A DNA stretch of 64,000 nt from Glutamicibacter sp. JC586 (GCF_009805585.1 NZ_VHIN01000010.1:124001-188000), one strand, 5' to 3'. Positions 43,602-52,919 are shown, numbered from the stretch's first letter. Program-made: numbers and translations. The notes: a model not told the origin generated them from the sequence alone.

Positions 43602-43614
43602 CTCAAATCTTGAG
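43602..43614. promoter_or_regulatory. Inverted repeat, candidate MarR operator
   Basis: CTCAA-ATC-TTGAG lies between the divergent MMPL and marR starts, at the beginning of the MMPL coding or leader region. A second CTTGAG occurs at 43637-43642 within the marR promoter. Confidence 0.4.
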
Positions 43615-43637
43615 CAGTGATGCGTACCCAACATTAC

Positions 43638-43666
43638 TTGAGATAGTTCGACGATGGAAGTATTTT
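43638..43666 (+). promoter_or_regulatory. marR promoter
   Basis: TTGAGA (43638-43643), a 17-bp spacer and TATTTT (43661-43666) precede the marR ATG by 28 nt. On the opposite strand TTCCAT-N17-TAATGT overlaps the same DNA and could serve the MMPL gene. Confidence 0.55.
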
Positions 43667-43694
43667 CACTCTCTAGTAACTACACGGGACTAGT

Positions 43695-44180
43695 ATGTCG
43701 CCTATGCACGCACGTGATGATCAGCACCTAGCAGTACTTCTACAACAGTTCAGCCAAGCGACCGACCGCTATATTGAATTCACCGGAGCACAATTTGGAA
43801 CTCACCGAACCGACATGAACGCGTTGGCTATCATCGTCAACTTCGAACGCAGCGGTACCCTCCCCTCAGCCAAAGACCTGAGCGCCGAGCTACATTTGAG
43901 CGCCCCCGCCACCACGGCAATGCTGGACAGGCTGGCACGGTTTGACCTCATTGAACGAGAGCGTTCAACTCTAGATCGACGAGTCGTGCTGATCCGACCT
44001 ACCACTGACGCACGAACCATGGGCAAAAGAATGTTTGGGCCATTGGCCAAGAAAATGATGGAGGTGAGCCAGAACTACAGCGCCCAAGAGCTGGAACTGC
44101 TCGCCCGGTTCCTCAGCGAAGCGATTGTCGGCGTGGATGAAGCACGTGAAGAATTTGTCGCTTCAAGTCCAAGAAATTAG
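43695..44180 (+). CDS. MarR-family transcriptional regulator
   Basis: The 161-residue protein has the MarR winged helix: TDMNALAIIVNF, then PSAKDLSAELHLSAPATTAMLDRLARFDLIERERSTLDRRVVLIRPT, the last part being the DxR wing. Dimerisation helices flank it. It is divergent from the MMPL transporter and so most likely its ligand-responsive repressor. ATG 43695 and ATG 43704 are both possible. The LysE gene follows on the same strand after 33 bp. Confidence 0.9.
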   Translation: MSPMHARDDQHLAVLLQQFSQATDRYIEFTGAQFGTHRTDMNALAIIVNFERSGTLPSAKDLSAELHLSAPATTAMLDRLARFDLIERERSTLDRRVVLIRPTTDARTMGKRMFGPLAKKMMEVSQNYSAQELELLARFLSEAIVGVDEAREEFVASSPRN

Positions 44181-44213
44181 TCCGACCCCGCGCCGAGAAA
44201 CTAAGCTTATCCG

Positions 44214-44837
44214 GTGACCTTATCGCTGTGGCTTTCCCTTTTGACCGCTTGTGTTGTCATCAGCTTCACCCCTGGTGCCGGTGCCATCAACACCATGAAT
44301 AACTCGATGCGTCAGGGATGGCGCACCTCCATCTGGGGGATTCTTGGACAGCAGATCGCCTTACTCATCCACGTGGTGATTGTGGCTGCGGGTGTTGGAA
44401 TTCTTGTCGCGAACTCCCCCACGCTATTTGCTGCCATTCGTTACGCCGGTGCCGCCTATCTGGTCTACCTTGGCATCCGCATGTTGCTCTCAAAACCAGA
44501 GGTCGCCTCGGATGGGACCTCAACCGGCCAACGGCTCACCCGCCGCTCGATGATACGTCGCGGCCTGTTGGTGAACTTGCTGAATCCCAAAGCCATTGTT
44601 TTCTTCTTGGCATTCACACCTCAGTTCATCAACACCGATCAACCTCTACTGGGACAATACGCGGTATATATCGGTACCGTGATCGCCGTAGATATTTTGG
44701 TCATGTTTTTCTTCTTCGCTGGTACCGCACGCACTTTCCAGAAGTTCACCGCCACCTATCGCGGTGCCAAACTACTGAACATCATCTTTGGCATTCTCTT
44801 CATTCTTGTGGCGGCACTGCTACTGCTCATGCACTAA
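44214..44837 (+). CDS. LysE/RhtB-family amino-acid exporter
   Basis: The 207 residues have six membrane segments and the family motifs CVVISFTPGAGAINTMNNSMRQGWR (helix 1 and loop) and RRGLLVNLLNPKAIVFFLAF. The family exports amino acids such as lysine, homoserine or threonine; the substrate is not predictable. Start GTG 44214 lacks a Shine-Dalgarno and has TAAGCT (44202-44207) just upstream, so it may be a leaderless start, independent of marR. Confidence 0.9.
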   Translation: MTLSLWLSLLTACVVISFTPGAGAINTMNNSMRQGWRTSIWGILGQQIALLIHVVIVAAGVGILVANSPTLFAAIRYAGAAYLVYLGIRMLLSKPEVASDGTSTGQRLTRRSMIRRGLLVNLLNPKAIVFFLAFTPQFINTDQPLLGQYAVYIGTVIAVDILVMFFFFAGTARTFQKFTATYRGAKLLNIIFGILFILVAALLLLMH

Positions 44838-44932
44838 AAAGGAACCAAAACTATAAATCGTTATCGATTTAGAGTCGACTTTCGGGCGCGTAGGTATCGC
44901 TTCCACCCAAGAGATGCCCATAGACTTATGCC

Positions 44933-45442
44933 ATGTTCCGGATAATGATCGTCTGCACGGGAAATATCTGTCGTTCACCGATGGCCGAATACATGCTCAA
45001 AGATGCCCTTAACACTGCTGATGTCACGCAGGTGCAGGTCATCTCACGAGCCATCACAGATGGTGAAGTCGGCAACCGTATCGATGAGCGCGCCGCGAGC
45101 ATCCTACACAGTCACGGACTGGATGCCTCCGAACATGTGGCCGCCCAGGTTGACTCACATGAACTAGCTGACATGGATCTGGTCCTAGCTATGGACACCG
45201 ACCACTTCGAGGAACTAGTACCCGAACTGGCCGAGATTGATCCGAGCCAGCGCCCCCAGCTTCGCATGTTCCGTTCCTTTGACCCGGACACCGCCAATGA
45301 GCCGCACGAAAACCAAGGTGTTTATGACCCTTGGTACGGAGACGCCGGCGATTTCCGTGAGTCATGGAAGCTCATCTCAGCAGCCCTGCCAGCCCTTGTA
45401 GATTACGTGCGGAGTAATATCGCTTCTCGTGGAAACCGCTAG
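44933..45442 (+). CDS. Low-molecular-weight protein-tyrosine phosphatase
   Basis: The 169 residues begin with the P-loop CTGNICRS (nucleophile Cys8, Arg14) and contain the general acid Asp132 in DPWYGD, the complete catalytic set of LMW-PTPs. Bacterial members dephosphorylate tyrosine kinases or host proteins and can act in stress responses. TAGACT (44921-44926) ends 6 nt before ATG 44933, so translation may be leaderless. The 3' end overlaps the next gene's GTG by 14 nt. Confidence 0.92.
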   Translation: MFRIMIVCTGNICRSPMAEYMLKDALNTADVTQVQVISRAITDGEVGNRIDERAASILHSHGLDASEHVAAQVDSHELADMDLVLAMDTDHFEELVPELAEIDPSQRPQLRMFRSFDPDTANEPHENQGVYDPWYGDAGDFRESWKLISAALPALVDYVRSNIASRGNR

Positions 45443-47447
45443 ACCAACACTTATTGCCATTGACGGACGTTCCGGATCAGGCAAAAGCACCTTCGCAACA
45501 TCTCTAGCGCAGCACCTTGCAGAATCATCTCCTGTAGCTATTTTGCGCCTTGAAGACCTCTATCACGGTTGGCATGGGCTAGCCGATGCACAACTGCTGT
45601 ACACCGAATTCTTGCCCGCTCTCATCGCCGGTCAAACGGTCGCCTATCCAACGTGGGACTGGGCCGCAGACGCGGTTGGTGCCGAACGTAGCTTCACTCC
45701 AACAAACATCCTGATCATTGAAGGCGTAGGAGCACTCAACGACCAAGCACGTGAATACATTGATTTCGGTATCTGGCTAGAAGCCCCGGAGGACTTTCGG
45801 CGCGAACGAGCTTTAGCCCGAGACGGTCAAACCTACCGACCTTTTTGGTCCACTTGGGCAGAACAAGAACAGGCGTACCTGCAAAGCAATACACCTGCAA
45901 GCAACGCAGATCTGCAGGTGAATACCTCAGAAATTTCCGATCCATTGCTGACCCTTCGAACGCTTGGTCATTTTCTTCCGCAAAAGCTCACCGAGCGCCT
46001 TGGCTGGGAAGAAACGGCCCCACATCGTCCCGTATGGCGACAGAGTTACCAAGCACCCATGGACGTCGCGGCGCTCTTTGAACAGCTCACCAAGCATCTT
46101 CCACACGCTGCTCTTTTGGAATCGACCAGCCAACACCTCGATGATCCACTGGGCCGAAATCGCTTTTCCATCTTGGCCTTTTCCACCGAATCTCACCCAC
46201 CAACTCTCACCGCGACACAATCCGGAACGTTTATCGCTTTAGGTTCAGCGCGTCTTAGATTGGGCCAAAATTTCTTTGACTCGCTGGGGGCTCTATGGCC
46301 TACCAATCACCAGTTGCTCTCTGCCTACCCGCTTCCTTTATGGGTTGGATATCTGGGTTACGAGCTCAAACGTGAAGTGCGCGCCTCAAATATCAGTGCG
46401 GTGATCGCTGCGGGAACTACCCGAGCTGATGCACAATTTTTCGCACCTGACACCATTGTTGTCGTTGATCATCAGCTCAATCAGATGCACCTACACAGCA
46501 TCAATAATCCAGCAGCGCCAATCTCGATTCTGTTGGGCAATCCGCCTGAGGATCGAGAGAGCAGCATGCTGCCAGTGCCCACTTTTACTTGTGCTGATTC
46601 GGCCGAGGGATATCAGCAGAAAATTCTTCGCGCCCAACACGAGATCTATGAGGGCAACACCTACGAAGTCTGTTTAACCACTGAATTAACAGCCAAGGTC
46701 AACGACTTTGATCCCTTTGAAGCCTATTGCAGAATGCGATTATCCAGCCCTGCACCTTTCGCACATTATCTGCGTATCGCTGATCTCGAAGTGGCCAGCA
46801 TGTCCCCCGAACGGTTCTTAGCTTTATCGCAAGATGCGCAACTTCGTGCCGAACCCATCAAGGGCACACGAAAACGTGGCATGGATGAAGACAGCGATTT
46901 AGCGCTCAAGCATGATCTGGCAACGCATCCAAAGGACCGTGCAGAGAACATCATGATCGTAGATCTTCTGCGTAATGATCTCTCACATTTCGCAGTCCCT
47001 GGATCGGTGAGGGTCACGCGGTTGTGTTCGGTGGAAAGTTACGCCACAGTTCATCAGATGGTTTCCACTATTGATGCCACGCTGCGCGATCCTCAACTGG
47101 CTGCCGCGGCTCTGCGCGAGGCGTTCCCGCCCGGTTCAATGACTGGCGCTCCGAAGCTCTCCACGATGAATATCCTTGATGAGCTTGAAGAGCATCGAGC
47201 CCGTGGCCTGTATTCGGGCGCTGTAGGTTATCTTGGGGCAGACGGCGCGGCCGACTTTTCCGTAGTGATCCGCACGTTAGTTTGTGACCGGCTCGAAGAT
47301 CAGTCTTGGCGGTTATCTCTTGGGCTCGGTGGAGCGATTACTGCCGACTCGGATCCGCAGGACGAATGGGATGAAGTCATTACCAAATCTCGCGGAGTGC
47401 TCCAGTCCCTCGGAGCAAGCTTCCCGCACACGACTACTGCAGTGTAG
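45429..47447 (+). CDS. pabB: Fusion of a P-loop kinase-like domain with aminodeoxychorismate synthase component I (PabB)
   Basis: Residues 1-190 resemble a uridine-kinase-like P-loop NTPase: Walker A GRSGSGKST (13-21), LRLEDLYHGWHG with the acidic base position, and ILIIEGVGAL. Residues 205-672 are PabB: GYLGYELKREV, NTYEVCLTTELTA, the PIKGT motif with Lys478, IMIVDLLRNDL, and FPPGSMTGAPK. PabB with glutamine amidotransferase PabA converts chorismate to aminodeoxychorismate for folate. No pabA is in this window; pabC is 1.7 kb away. GTG 45429 overlaps the phosphatase gene by 14 nt, so it is translationally coupled. What the kinase domain phosphorylates, if anything, is unknown. Confidence 0.9.
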   Translation: METARPTLIAIDGRSGSGKSTFATSLAQHLAESSPVAILRLEDLYHGWHGLADAQLLYTEFLPALIAGQTVAYPTWDWAADAVGAERSFTPTNILIIEGVGALNDQAREYIDFGIWLEAPEDFRRERALARDGQTYRPFWSTWAEQEQAYLQSNTPASNADLQVNTSEISDPLLTLRTLGHFLPQKLTERLGWEETAPHRPVWRQSYQAPMDVAALFEQLTKHLPHAALLESTSQHLDDPLGRNRFSILAFSTESHPPTLTATQSGTFIALGSARLRLGQNFFDSLGALWPTNHQLLSAYPLPLWVGYLGYELKREVRASNISAVIAAGTTRADAQFFAPDTIVVVDHQLNQMHLHSINNPAAPISILLGNPPEDRESSMLPVPTFTCADSAEGYQQKILRAQHEIYEGNTYEVCLTTELTAKVNDFDPFEAYCRMRLSSPAPFAHYLRIADLEVASMSPERFLALSQDAQLRAEPIKGTRKRGMDEDSDLALKHDLATHPKDRAENIMIVDLLRNDLSHFAVPGSVRVTRLCSVESYATVHQMVSTIDATLRDPQLAAAALREAFPPGSMTGAPKLSTMNILDELEEHRARGLYSGAVGYLGADGAADFSVVIRTLVCDRLEDQSWRLSLGLGGAITADSDPQDEWDEVITKSRGVLQSLGASFPHTTTAV

Positions 47448-48930
47448 CGGTCAGTCGGGCCACGTTATCGATCCAGCGCTGCATGCGCGGACGACGACGC
47501 CACTGACCCAACGTGATCTCCGTGGAAATTTCTCGGTAATGGTTTTGCACGTCGTTGACTGCATTGACCATGTCCTTGCCCAGGAGCATGACCGAAATTT
47601 CCATGTTCAAACTGAACGAGCGCATATCCATATTTGAGGAGCCCACCACCGCGACGTCATCATCGACGGTGAAGCACTTGGTGTGCAGAACCATCGGAGC
47701 CGGGTAACAGTGGATCCTCACCCCTGCTTCGAGCAGCTGCTGATAGTAGGACTGCTGTGCATGGTGCACCAAAAACTGGTCCCCTTCTTCACAGACATAG
47801 AGCTCTACCTCTACCCCGCGCTGGGCTGCAGTGGTGATCGCGTACAGCATGGAATCATCGGGTACAAAGTATGGACTGGTGATTTCTAGGCGTTCGGAAG
47901 CCGAATAGATCAGTGTATTAAACAGTCGCAGATTGTTCTCTTTACCGAAGCCCGGACCGCTTGGAAGCAACTGAGCCAATGTTGAACCTGGACGTTCTTC
48001 ATAGGCCAGTGGGTGTCTGGCCTCGTTCATGTCCATCAGTACTTCTTCGTCGTTTTCTTCCTGCCACCAGTCGATAGCGAAGGTTACGTCTAAGCTTCGT
48101 ACCAGCGGACCTTCAACGCGCAGCATCATTTCGACCCACTCGCGTCCGACCTTATGTGAAGACTTGCGCTTGTAACCAGGCTCAATCAGGTTCTGACTTC
48201 CGGTGAATCCGACCTCACCATCAATCACCAAAATCTTGCGGTGGTTACGCAAATCTGGGCGGCGCCAGCGACGACCGATCAGGTCGATAGGTAGCATGGG
48301 GCGCCAGTTGATGCCTGACTTTTTCAGTCGCTTCTTCAGATCGCGGTAGCCCTTGACGCGCAAGGTACCCAGGTGGTCAAAGAGCAGACGCACGTGCACC
48401 CCGCGGTCTGCGGCGCGCTCTAGAGCATCAAGGACTGGGCCCACATACTCTTCATCGTCGCCCATGATGTAGAACTGGATATGGATGTAACGGGTTGCTT
48501 TGTCGATTTCTCGACGCATCGACTCCATGGAGTAACGGTAATTAGAAATGACCTCAACGCTGTTGCCGCCTTCTAACGGCATGGCGCCCAAATTGCGGTT
48601 CAGATTGACCGCAGATTCAACCCATTCTTCTTGCGAGTGAAATTCTTCGGGCAACTGCAGGTGCTTGGTTGCATCCATGATTTGCTCACGAGCACGTTGC
48701 TGTTTCTCCAGTCGGCTGCGCGAGAGGCGTGGGTTGGCAAAGAGCCAGTACGCCAACAGACCGACTACAGGCAGGAAGAAAATTCCCAAAAGCCACGCCA
48801 TCGCTGTGGTGGGTCGTCGGTTTCCGGGAACAATGCCGATCATGAAGTACCGAACTACCAATTCAATGGCCACAAGAATGCTCCACAGCACACTACCGAT
48901 CTGCATTAGCACTTCATTACTCGGTAACAT
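47434..48930 (-). CDS. cls: Cardiolipin synthase, phospholipase D superfamily
   Basis: The 498 residues begin with two membrane segments (PLDc_N). Two HKD motifs follow: NHRKILVIDGEVGFTGSQN and LHTKCFTVDDDVAVVGSSN, which form one active site. In the first, H-x-K is followed by the usual four residues and Asp. The enzyme condenses phosphatidylglycerol to cardiolipin at the membrane. AAGAGG lies 10 nt before ATG 48930, favouring it over GTG 48939. Its 3' end overlaps the convergent pabB fusion gene by 14 bp. Confidence 0.93.
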   Translation of the reverse strand: MLPSNEVLMQIGSVLWSILVAIELVVRYFMIGIVPGNRRPTTAMAWLLGIFFLPVVGLLAYWLFANPRLSRSRLEKQQRAREQIMDATKHLQLPEEFHSQEEWVESAVNLNRNLGAMPLEGGNSVEVISNYRYSMESMRREIDKATRYIHIQFYIMGDDEEYVGPVLDALERAADRGVHVRLLFDHLGTLRVKGYRDLKKRLKKSGINWRPMLPIDLIGRRWRRPDLRNHRKILVIDGEVGFTGSQNLIEPGYKRKSSHKVGREWVEMMLRVEGPLVRSLDVTFAIDWWQEENDEEVLMDMNEARHPLAYEERPGSTLAQLLPSGPGFGKENNLRLFNTLIYSASERLEITSPYFVPDDSMLYAITTAAQRGVEVELYVCEEGDQFLVHHAQQSYYQQLLEAGVRIHCYPAPMVLHTKCFTVDDDVAVVGSSNMDMRSFSLNMEISVMLLGKDMVNAVNDVQNHYREISTEITLGQWRRRPRMQRWIDNVARLTATLQ

Positions 48931-49098
48931 TTGTGGCACACCTCTTCGTTACGCATGATGATGGTCGAAAATTCCGGCACTGATCTGCGTAATACAGCTC
49001 AAATTCCTTCGCCTAGCTTATCTAAGTTTTACAAAGATGTCTGAACTCCACCCGGTCTAAAGCTCACACATGGGCTATAGGTTCGATAATCTGTAACT

Positions 49099-49974
49099 AT
49101 GAGTTCTCTTGTATTCTTGGATCCGGCCTATCCGGCGGGCTATTTAGCCGACATTTCCGCACCACAACTTCCAGTCACCGTTCAGGGAGTCACCCGCGGA
49201 GACGGCATCTTCGAATCGATGCTCTACACCAACCAAGCGGTTCGCAAATTTGAGGCGCATCTGGCCCGCCTTGCTAGCTCGGCAGAGCTTTCAGACCTGA
49301 TCATCCCGGATGCTCGCACCTGGTATGCGGCAGTTGATACTGCTGTAGCTGACTTTGACGCCACCGGCGGCGCCGAGGAAGCCGTGGTCAAATTGATCGC
49401 TGCCCGTGGTGAGCACGATGATGATCCGGCGATCTGTTGGGTTACCGTGACTCCTGCTCCTGCAGCTGGCAAAGAACAGCGTGAAACCGGAGTGGACGTA
49501 CTTCTATTGGATCGTGGCTACGACTCCAAGCTTGCCGAACGTGCACCGTGGTTGATGATGGGCGCGAAGACGCTGTCGTACTCAATCAATATGGCCGCTT
49601 TACGTTACGCCCGCAAGCACGGTGCACAGGACGTCATCTTCACTTCCGCTGATGGCATCGTATTGGAAGCCCCTACCTCCACCGTGTTAGTGGCCCAGCG
49701 CGATGGTGAGACCAAACGTCTGCTCACCCCAATGCTGGAGACCGGGATTCTTCCCGGCACCACGCAGAGCGCGATCTTTGATGCTGCAGCCCAGGATGGC
49801 TGGGAGCTGGGCTATGGTCCATTGCGCCCTGAAGATCTCTACCAGGCCGACGGCGTTTGGCTAGTCTCTTCGATTCGTCTACTCACCCCGGTGCGCACTC
49901 TTGATGCCAAGCCGTTGCGCTTGGACGCTGAGCTCCATGAAGAACTCAGCGCCCTGAGCGAAGCAATTCGCTAA
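49099..49974 (+). CDS. pabC: Aminodeoxychorismate lyase-like class IV aminotransferase
   Basis: The 291-residue fold-type IV PLP enzyme has RGDGIFESM near the N-terminus, the Schiff-base Lys157 in GAKTLSYSINMAA, Glu190 in LEAPTSTVLV and ETGILPGTTQSAIF. PabC releases pyruvate from aminodeoxychorismate to give p-aminobenzoate, which fits the nearby pabB. D-amino-acid or branched-chain aminotransferase activity cannot be excluded. GATAAT (49085-49090) is 8 nt before ATG 49099, suggesting a very short leader. The 3' end overlaps the convergent ECF gene by 4 bp. Confidence 0.87.
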   Translation: MSSLVFLDPAYPAGYLADISAPQLPVTVQGVTRGDGIFESMLYTNQAVRKFEAHLARLASSAELSDLIIPDARTWYAAVDTAVADFDATGGAEEAVVKLIAARGEHDDDPAICWVTVTPAPAAGKEQRETGVDVLLLDRGYDSKLAERAPWLMMGAKTLSYSINMAALRYARKHGAQDVIFTSADGIVLEAPTSTVLVAQRDGETKRLLTPMLETGILPGTTQSAIFDAAAQDGWELGYGPLRPEDLYQADGVWLVSSIRLLTPVRTLDAKPLRLDAELHEELSALSEAIR

Positions 49975-52298
49975 TTCCAGACGAGGTTGTAGGTGCCGGC
50001 CCACAGGGCCGCACCTATGGCAGCGGCACCTATAACAAGGCCCGCGAGCAGCACCGCGGCATCGGTTTTGCTAAAGGTTGCGGTGCGGATCCAGGTGCGC
50101 TTGGCTGTCCCGAAACCCTTGGCTTCCATAGTTGTTGCCAGCCGGCCAGCACGACGTATCCCCTGCACCAACAGGGCCAAACTCTGCCCAAGGGTTGCGC
50201 TGATCCGCTGAAGCGGCGTGCCAAAGTTTCCGACACCACGTGCTCTTCGAGCCAAGGTGAGAGTCGTAAACTCCTCAATCATCAAACCCAATAACCGCAT
50301 GCCGGCCAAGGCGCCGAGCACAAAGCGATGTGGGACCTTCAGCTGCTGGGACAGTGCCCCGCCCAAGTCGCTCGGGTTTGTCGTCGCCAGCAATAAAATG
50401 CAAGGAATAGCTAAGGCGAAGGCCCGAAGCCCGGTTGCGATACCACCTTGCACAGACCCTTCGGTGATGCTGAACAGGCCCAGCTGAGCATAGACCGCAC
50501 CACTATCTTGACCGACCAGGGCAATACCCCAAGCCGCACAAACACCAGCTACCAGAAGCGGCCATGCACGCTTGAAGAACTTCAGCGGGCTGAGCCCGGC
50601 CAGCGGGAAGATCAAAGCGGTAAAAACGATAATGACCGAGGCAGAGACCGCATCCAAGGTGCTAATCAACGGCAACGTCGCTGCGGCGACCGCACCAAGT
50701 TTGGCCAAGGGATTCACCTGAGCTAACCAACTGTGCCCCACAGGGGCATCAAGCACTGGCCCCCTTGGTTCGGATTTTTCTCCGCCAGTTGATGCGGACA
50801 AATGAATTTGTTCGGCCTGCAAAACACTGGCTAGGTGTTCATCATGGGTGACAGCGATAATGGCGGTTTGATGCTCTAACTGTTCCACCAGCAACTGGGC
50901 CAGCTCTCGCCAGGTGTTGGCGTCCTGCCCGAAGGTTGGCTCGTCGAGGATCAACACCGCTGGAGAGGCCGCCAAAACTGTACCAACCGAGAGTCGACGT
51001 TTCTCCCCACCAGAAAGGGTAAAGGGGTTCGCCTCAGCCAGATGTTGCAGACCCAATCGTTGCAATAACGATTCCACCAGCTGATCAACTTCATCTGGAT
51101 CGTATTTCAGTTCCTGGCCTGCATTGGCTTTAGCTCGTAACGGAGCAAATGCTAATTCTTCACGGACCGTTTGCGCTACAAACTGATGTTCAGGTTCCTG
51201 GAACACTGAACCAATCCGGCCAATCAAGGCACCGGCTTTCCAACTAAACGGGGAGTTGTTCAGCCCATTGGCCAGTTCCTCGCTGGCTTCAAGCTGTCCA
51301 CCAGCAGGAGTCAGTAGTCCGCCAAGGGTCAAAGCCAGCGTGGACTTGCCAGCACCATTTTCTCCGCGGATCACCGTTGCCGTTCCCGCGCGCACTTGCA
51401 AGTCTACGGATCGGGTACGCGGCGCCTGCTTACCTCGGGCGCTGACCAAGCCTGTGGCTTGAAGCAAGATAGCGCCGGGCTGGGCAGTGACCTGGCGAAC
51501 CTGTGGGAGGACGCCGGGGATCCATAGTCCGGCCTCGGCAAGTTCAGCACGCAGCTTGTCGTCTTCCATGAGTTGATACGGGGCTAGATCATGGGCGACC
51601 CCGCCACCTGGTTCAAGGACGATAATGCGGTCCATATGCTGCGCCCATACTTCCAGCCGGTGTTCAACGACCAGCAAGGTGGCGCCGCTGAGCGTAGCCG
51701 CGTTGAGCACAGCATCACGCAACGGGCCAACACCTTCAGGATCCACGTTGGCCGTTGGCTCATCAAGCAGCATCAAACTCGGACGCATGGCCAAAATACC
51801 CGCCAGGGCTAGCCGCTGTTTTTGTCCACCGGAGAGTTCTTGGGTCCGGTGATCAAAAGATAACATCCCCAAGCCCACAGCATCCAAAACTTCAGGGATG
51901 CGGGCGCGAATGTTTTCTGGGTCTACTGCGAGATTCTCTGCGCCGAAAGCAACATCATCAGATACTCGGCTCTGCACCACTTGGGTCTCAGGATCTTGCT
52001 GCATGAGTCCTACAGGACGCTCACGTGCAAAGGCATCTGCCCCGTCAATCAATAGCTCCCCGAGCATTGGCTGGGAGTCGTCTACTTCCAACAATCCGGC
52101 CAATGCATGCAGTAACGTCGATTTTCCTGCCCCCGAAGGACCAACCAGCAGTACTTTTTGGCCAGCCTGAATTTCAAGATCTAGACCAGCAACGGCCGGG
52201 GCTGTCCTATCGGCATGCTGCCAGCCAAAACCTCGCGCAGAAATTTCCGCACCACGCTGAACTTGTGCCTCAGCACCACGATTGGCCAGCGAACTCAT
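49971..52298 (-). CDS. Fused ECF transporter: two ATPase domains plus T component (YkoD-YkoC type)
   Basis: The 775 residues hold ATPase 1 (Walker A GPSGAGKST 53-61, LSGGQ 155-159, LMLLDEPTANVD), ATPase 2 (GENGAGKST 312-320, LSGGEKRR 428-435, LILDEPTFGQD) and a T component (about 525-775) with five membrane segments. The T component carries coupling motifs ARG (LARRARGVG) and AKG (TMEAKGFG). In Bacillus the HMP/thiamine transporter has ykoD and ykoC as separate genes; here they form one protein. The start overlaps the ykoE stop (ATGA). With YkoE and the TPP riboswitch, the substrate is most likely hydroxymethylpyrimidine or thiamine. Confidence 0.92.
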   Translation of the reverse strand: MSSLANRGAEAQVQRGAEISARGFGWQHADRTAPAVAGLDLEIQAGQKVLLVGPSGAGKSTLLHALAGLLEVDDSQPMLGELLIDGADAFARERPVGLMQQDPETQVVQSRVSDDVAFGAENLAVDPENIRARIPEVLDAVGLGMLSFDHRTQELSGGQKQRLALAGILAMRPSLMLLDEPTANVDPEGVGPLRDAVLNAATLSGATLLVVEHRLEVWAQHMDRIIVLEPGGGVAHDLAPYQLMEDDKLRAELAEAGLWIPGVLPQVRQVTAQPGAILLQATGLVSARGKQAPRTRSVDLQVRAGTATVIRGENGAGKSTLALTLGGLLTPAGGQLEASEELANGLNNSPFSWKAGALIGRIGSVFQEPEHQFVAQTVREELAFAPLRAKANAGQELKYDPDEVDQLVESLLQRLGLQHLAEANPFTLSGGEKRRLSVGTVLAASPAVLILDEPTFGQDANTWRELAQLLVEQLEHQTAIIAVTHDEHLASVLQAEQIHLSASTGGEKSEPRGPVLDAPVGHSWLAQVNPLAKLGAVAAATLPLISTLDAVSASVIIVFTALIFPLAGLSPLKFFKRAWPLLVAGVCAAWGIALVGQDSGAVYAQLGLFSITEGSVQGGIATGLRAFALAIPCILLLATTNPSDLGGALSQQLKVPHRFVLGALAGMRLLGLMIEEFTTLTLARRARGVGNFGTPLQRISATLGQSLALLVQGIRRAGRLATTMEAKGFGTAKRTWIRTATFSKTDAAVLLAGLVIGAAAIGAALWAGTYNLVWN

Positions 52299-52915
52299 TT
52301 GCCGGCCAGTTTCCCGGTCTCAAGGTGAGCCCGGCGGCTGGCCAGTGCGCTCAGTGCGCCGGTCTTTGCCAGGGCCCGGGTGGCAAACCAGGACAGTAAG
52401 CCCGCGACGATCAAGCCCGAGGCGCCGGTCGCGATCACGTGGAACAGCTTCAACGCTGGGGTGTACTCAACGTAGTAAGCCAAAATGTAGGCTTCGGAGA
52501 TGCCGGCAAAAAGACCGGAGAACAACCCAGCGAGCAATGAAACACCCAAGTTCCATTTACGGTAGCGTACTGCTGCGAAGATCAGTTCGGCGCCAAGACC
52601 CTGGACGAGGCCAGAGAACAAGACGGTCAGCCCATAGTGCGATCCGAGCAAAGCTTCAATGACTGCTGCCAGCAATTCGCAGTACAGTGCCGCGCCCGGC
52701 TTGCGGATGATCAGTCCACCGAGCACTGCTGGGAACAGCCATACGCCGGTGAGCAGTGCTGCTGCTGGCGGGAAGGCTACGAATGCGAGGGAGAAGAGCC
52801 CGTACCCAGCGCTCCACGCCCAGAAGATGACACCGGAAGCAACTGCGATCACTGAGGCGACGACGATGTCGACAACGCGCCAGCTGGTTCGTTGTTGTGC
52901 GACTGCTTGGTTCAT
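52295..52915 (-). CDS. ykoE: ECF transporter substrate-binding component YkoE (HMP/thiamine)
   Basis: The 206 residues have about six hydrophobic segments. They match the YkoE family at VVDIVVASVIAVASGVIFWA, FPAVLGGLIIRKPGAALYCE and GLVQGLGAELIFAAVRYRKW. YkoE is the S-component binding the thiamine pyrimidine precursor. ATG 52915 has AGGGGG at 8 nt; longer in-frame readings would run into the riboswitch. Expression should fall when thiamine pyrophosphate is plentiful. Confidence 0.93.
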   Translation of the reverse strand: MNQAVAQQRTSWRVVDIVVASVIAVASGVIFWAWSAGYGLFSLAFVAFPPAAALLTGVWLFPAVLGGLIIRKPGAALYCELLAAVIEALLGSHYGLTVLFSGLVQGLGAELIFAAVRYRKWNLGVSLLAGLFSGLFAGISEAYILAYYVEYTPALKLFHVIATGASGLIVAGLLSWFATRALAKTGALSALASRRAHLETGKLAGK

Positions 52916-52919
52916 TGAT

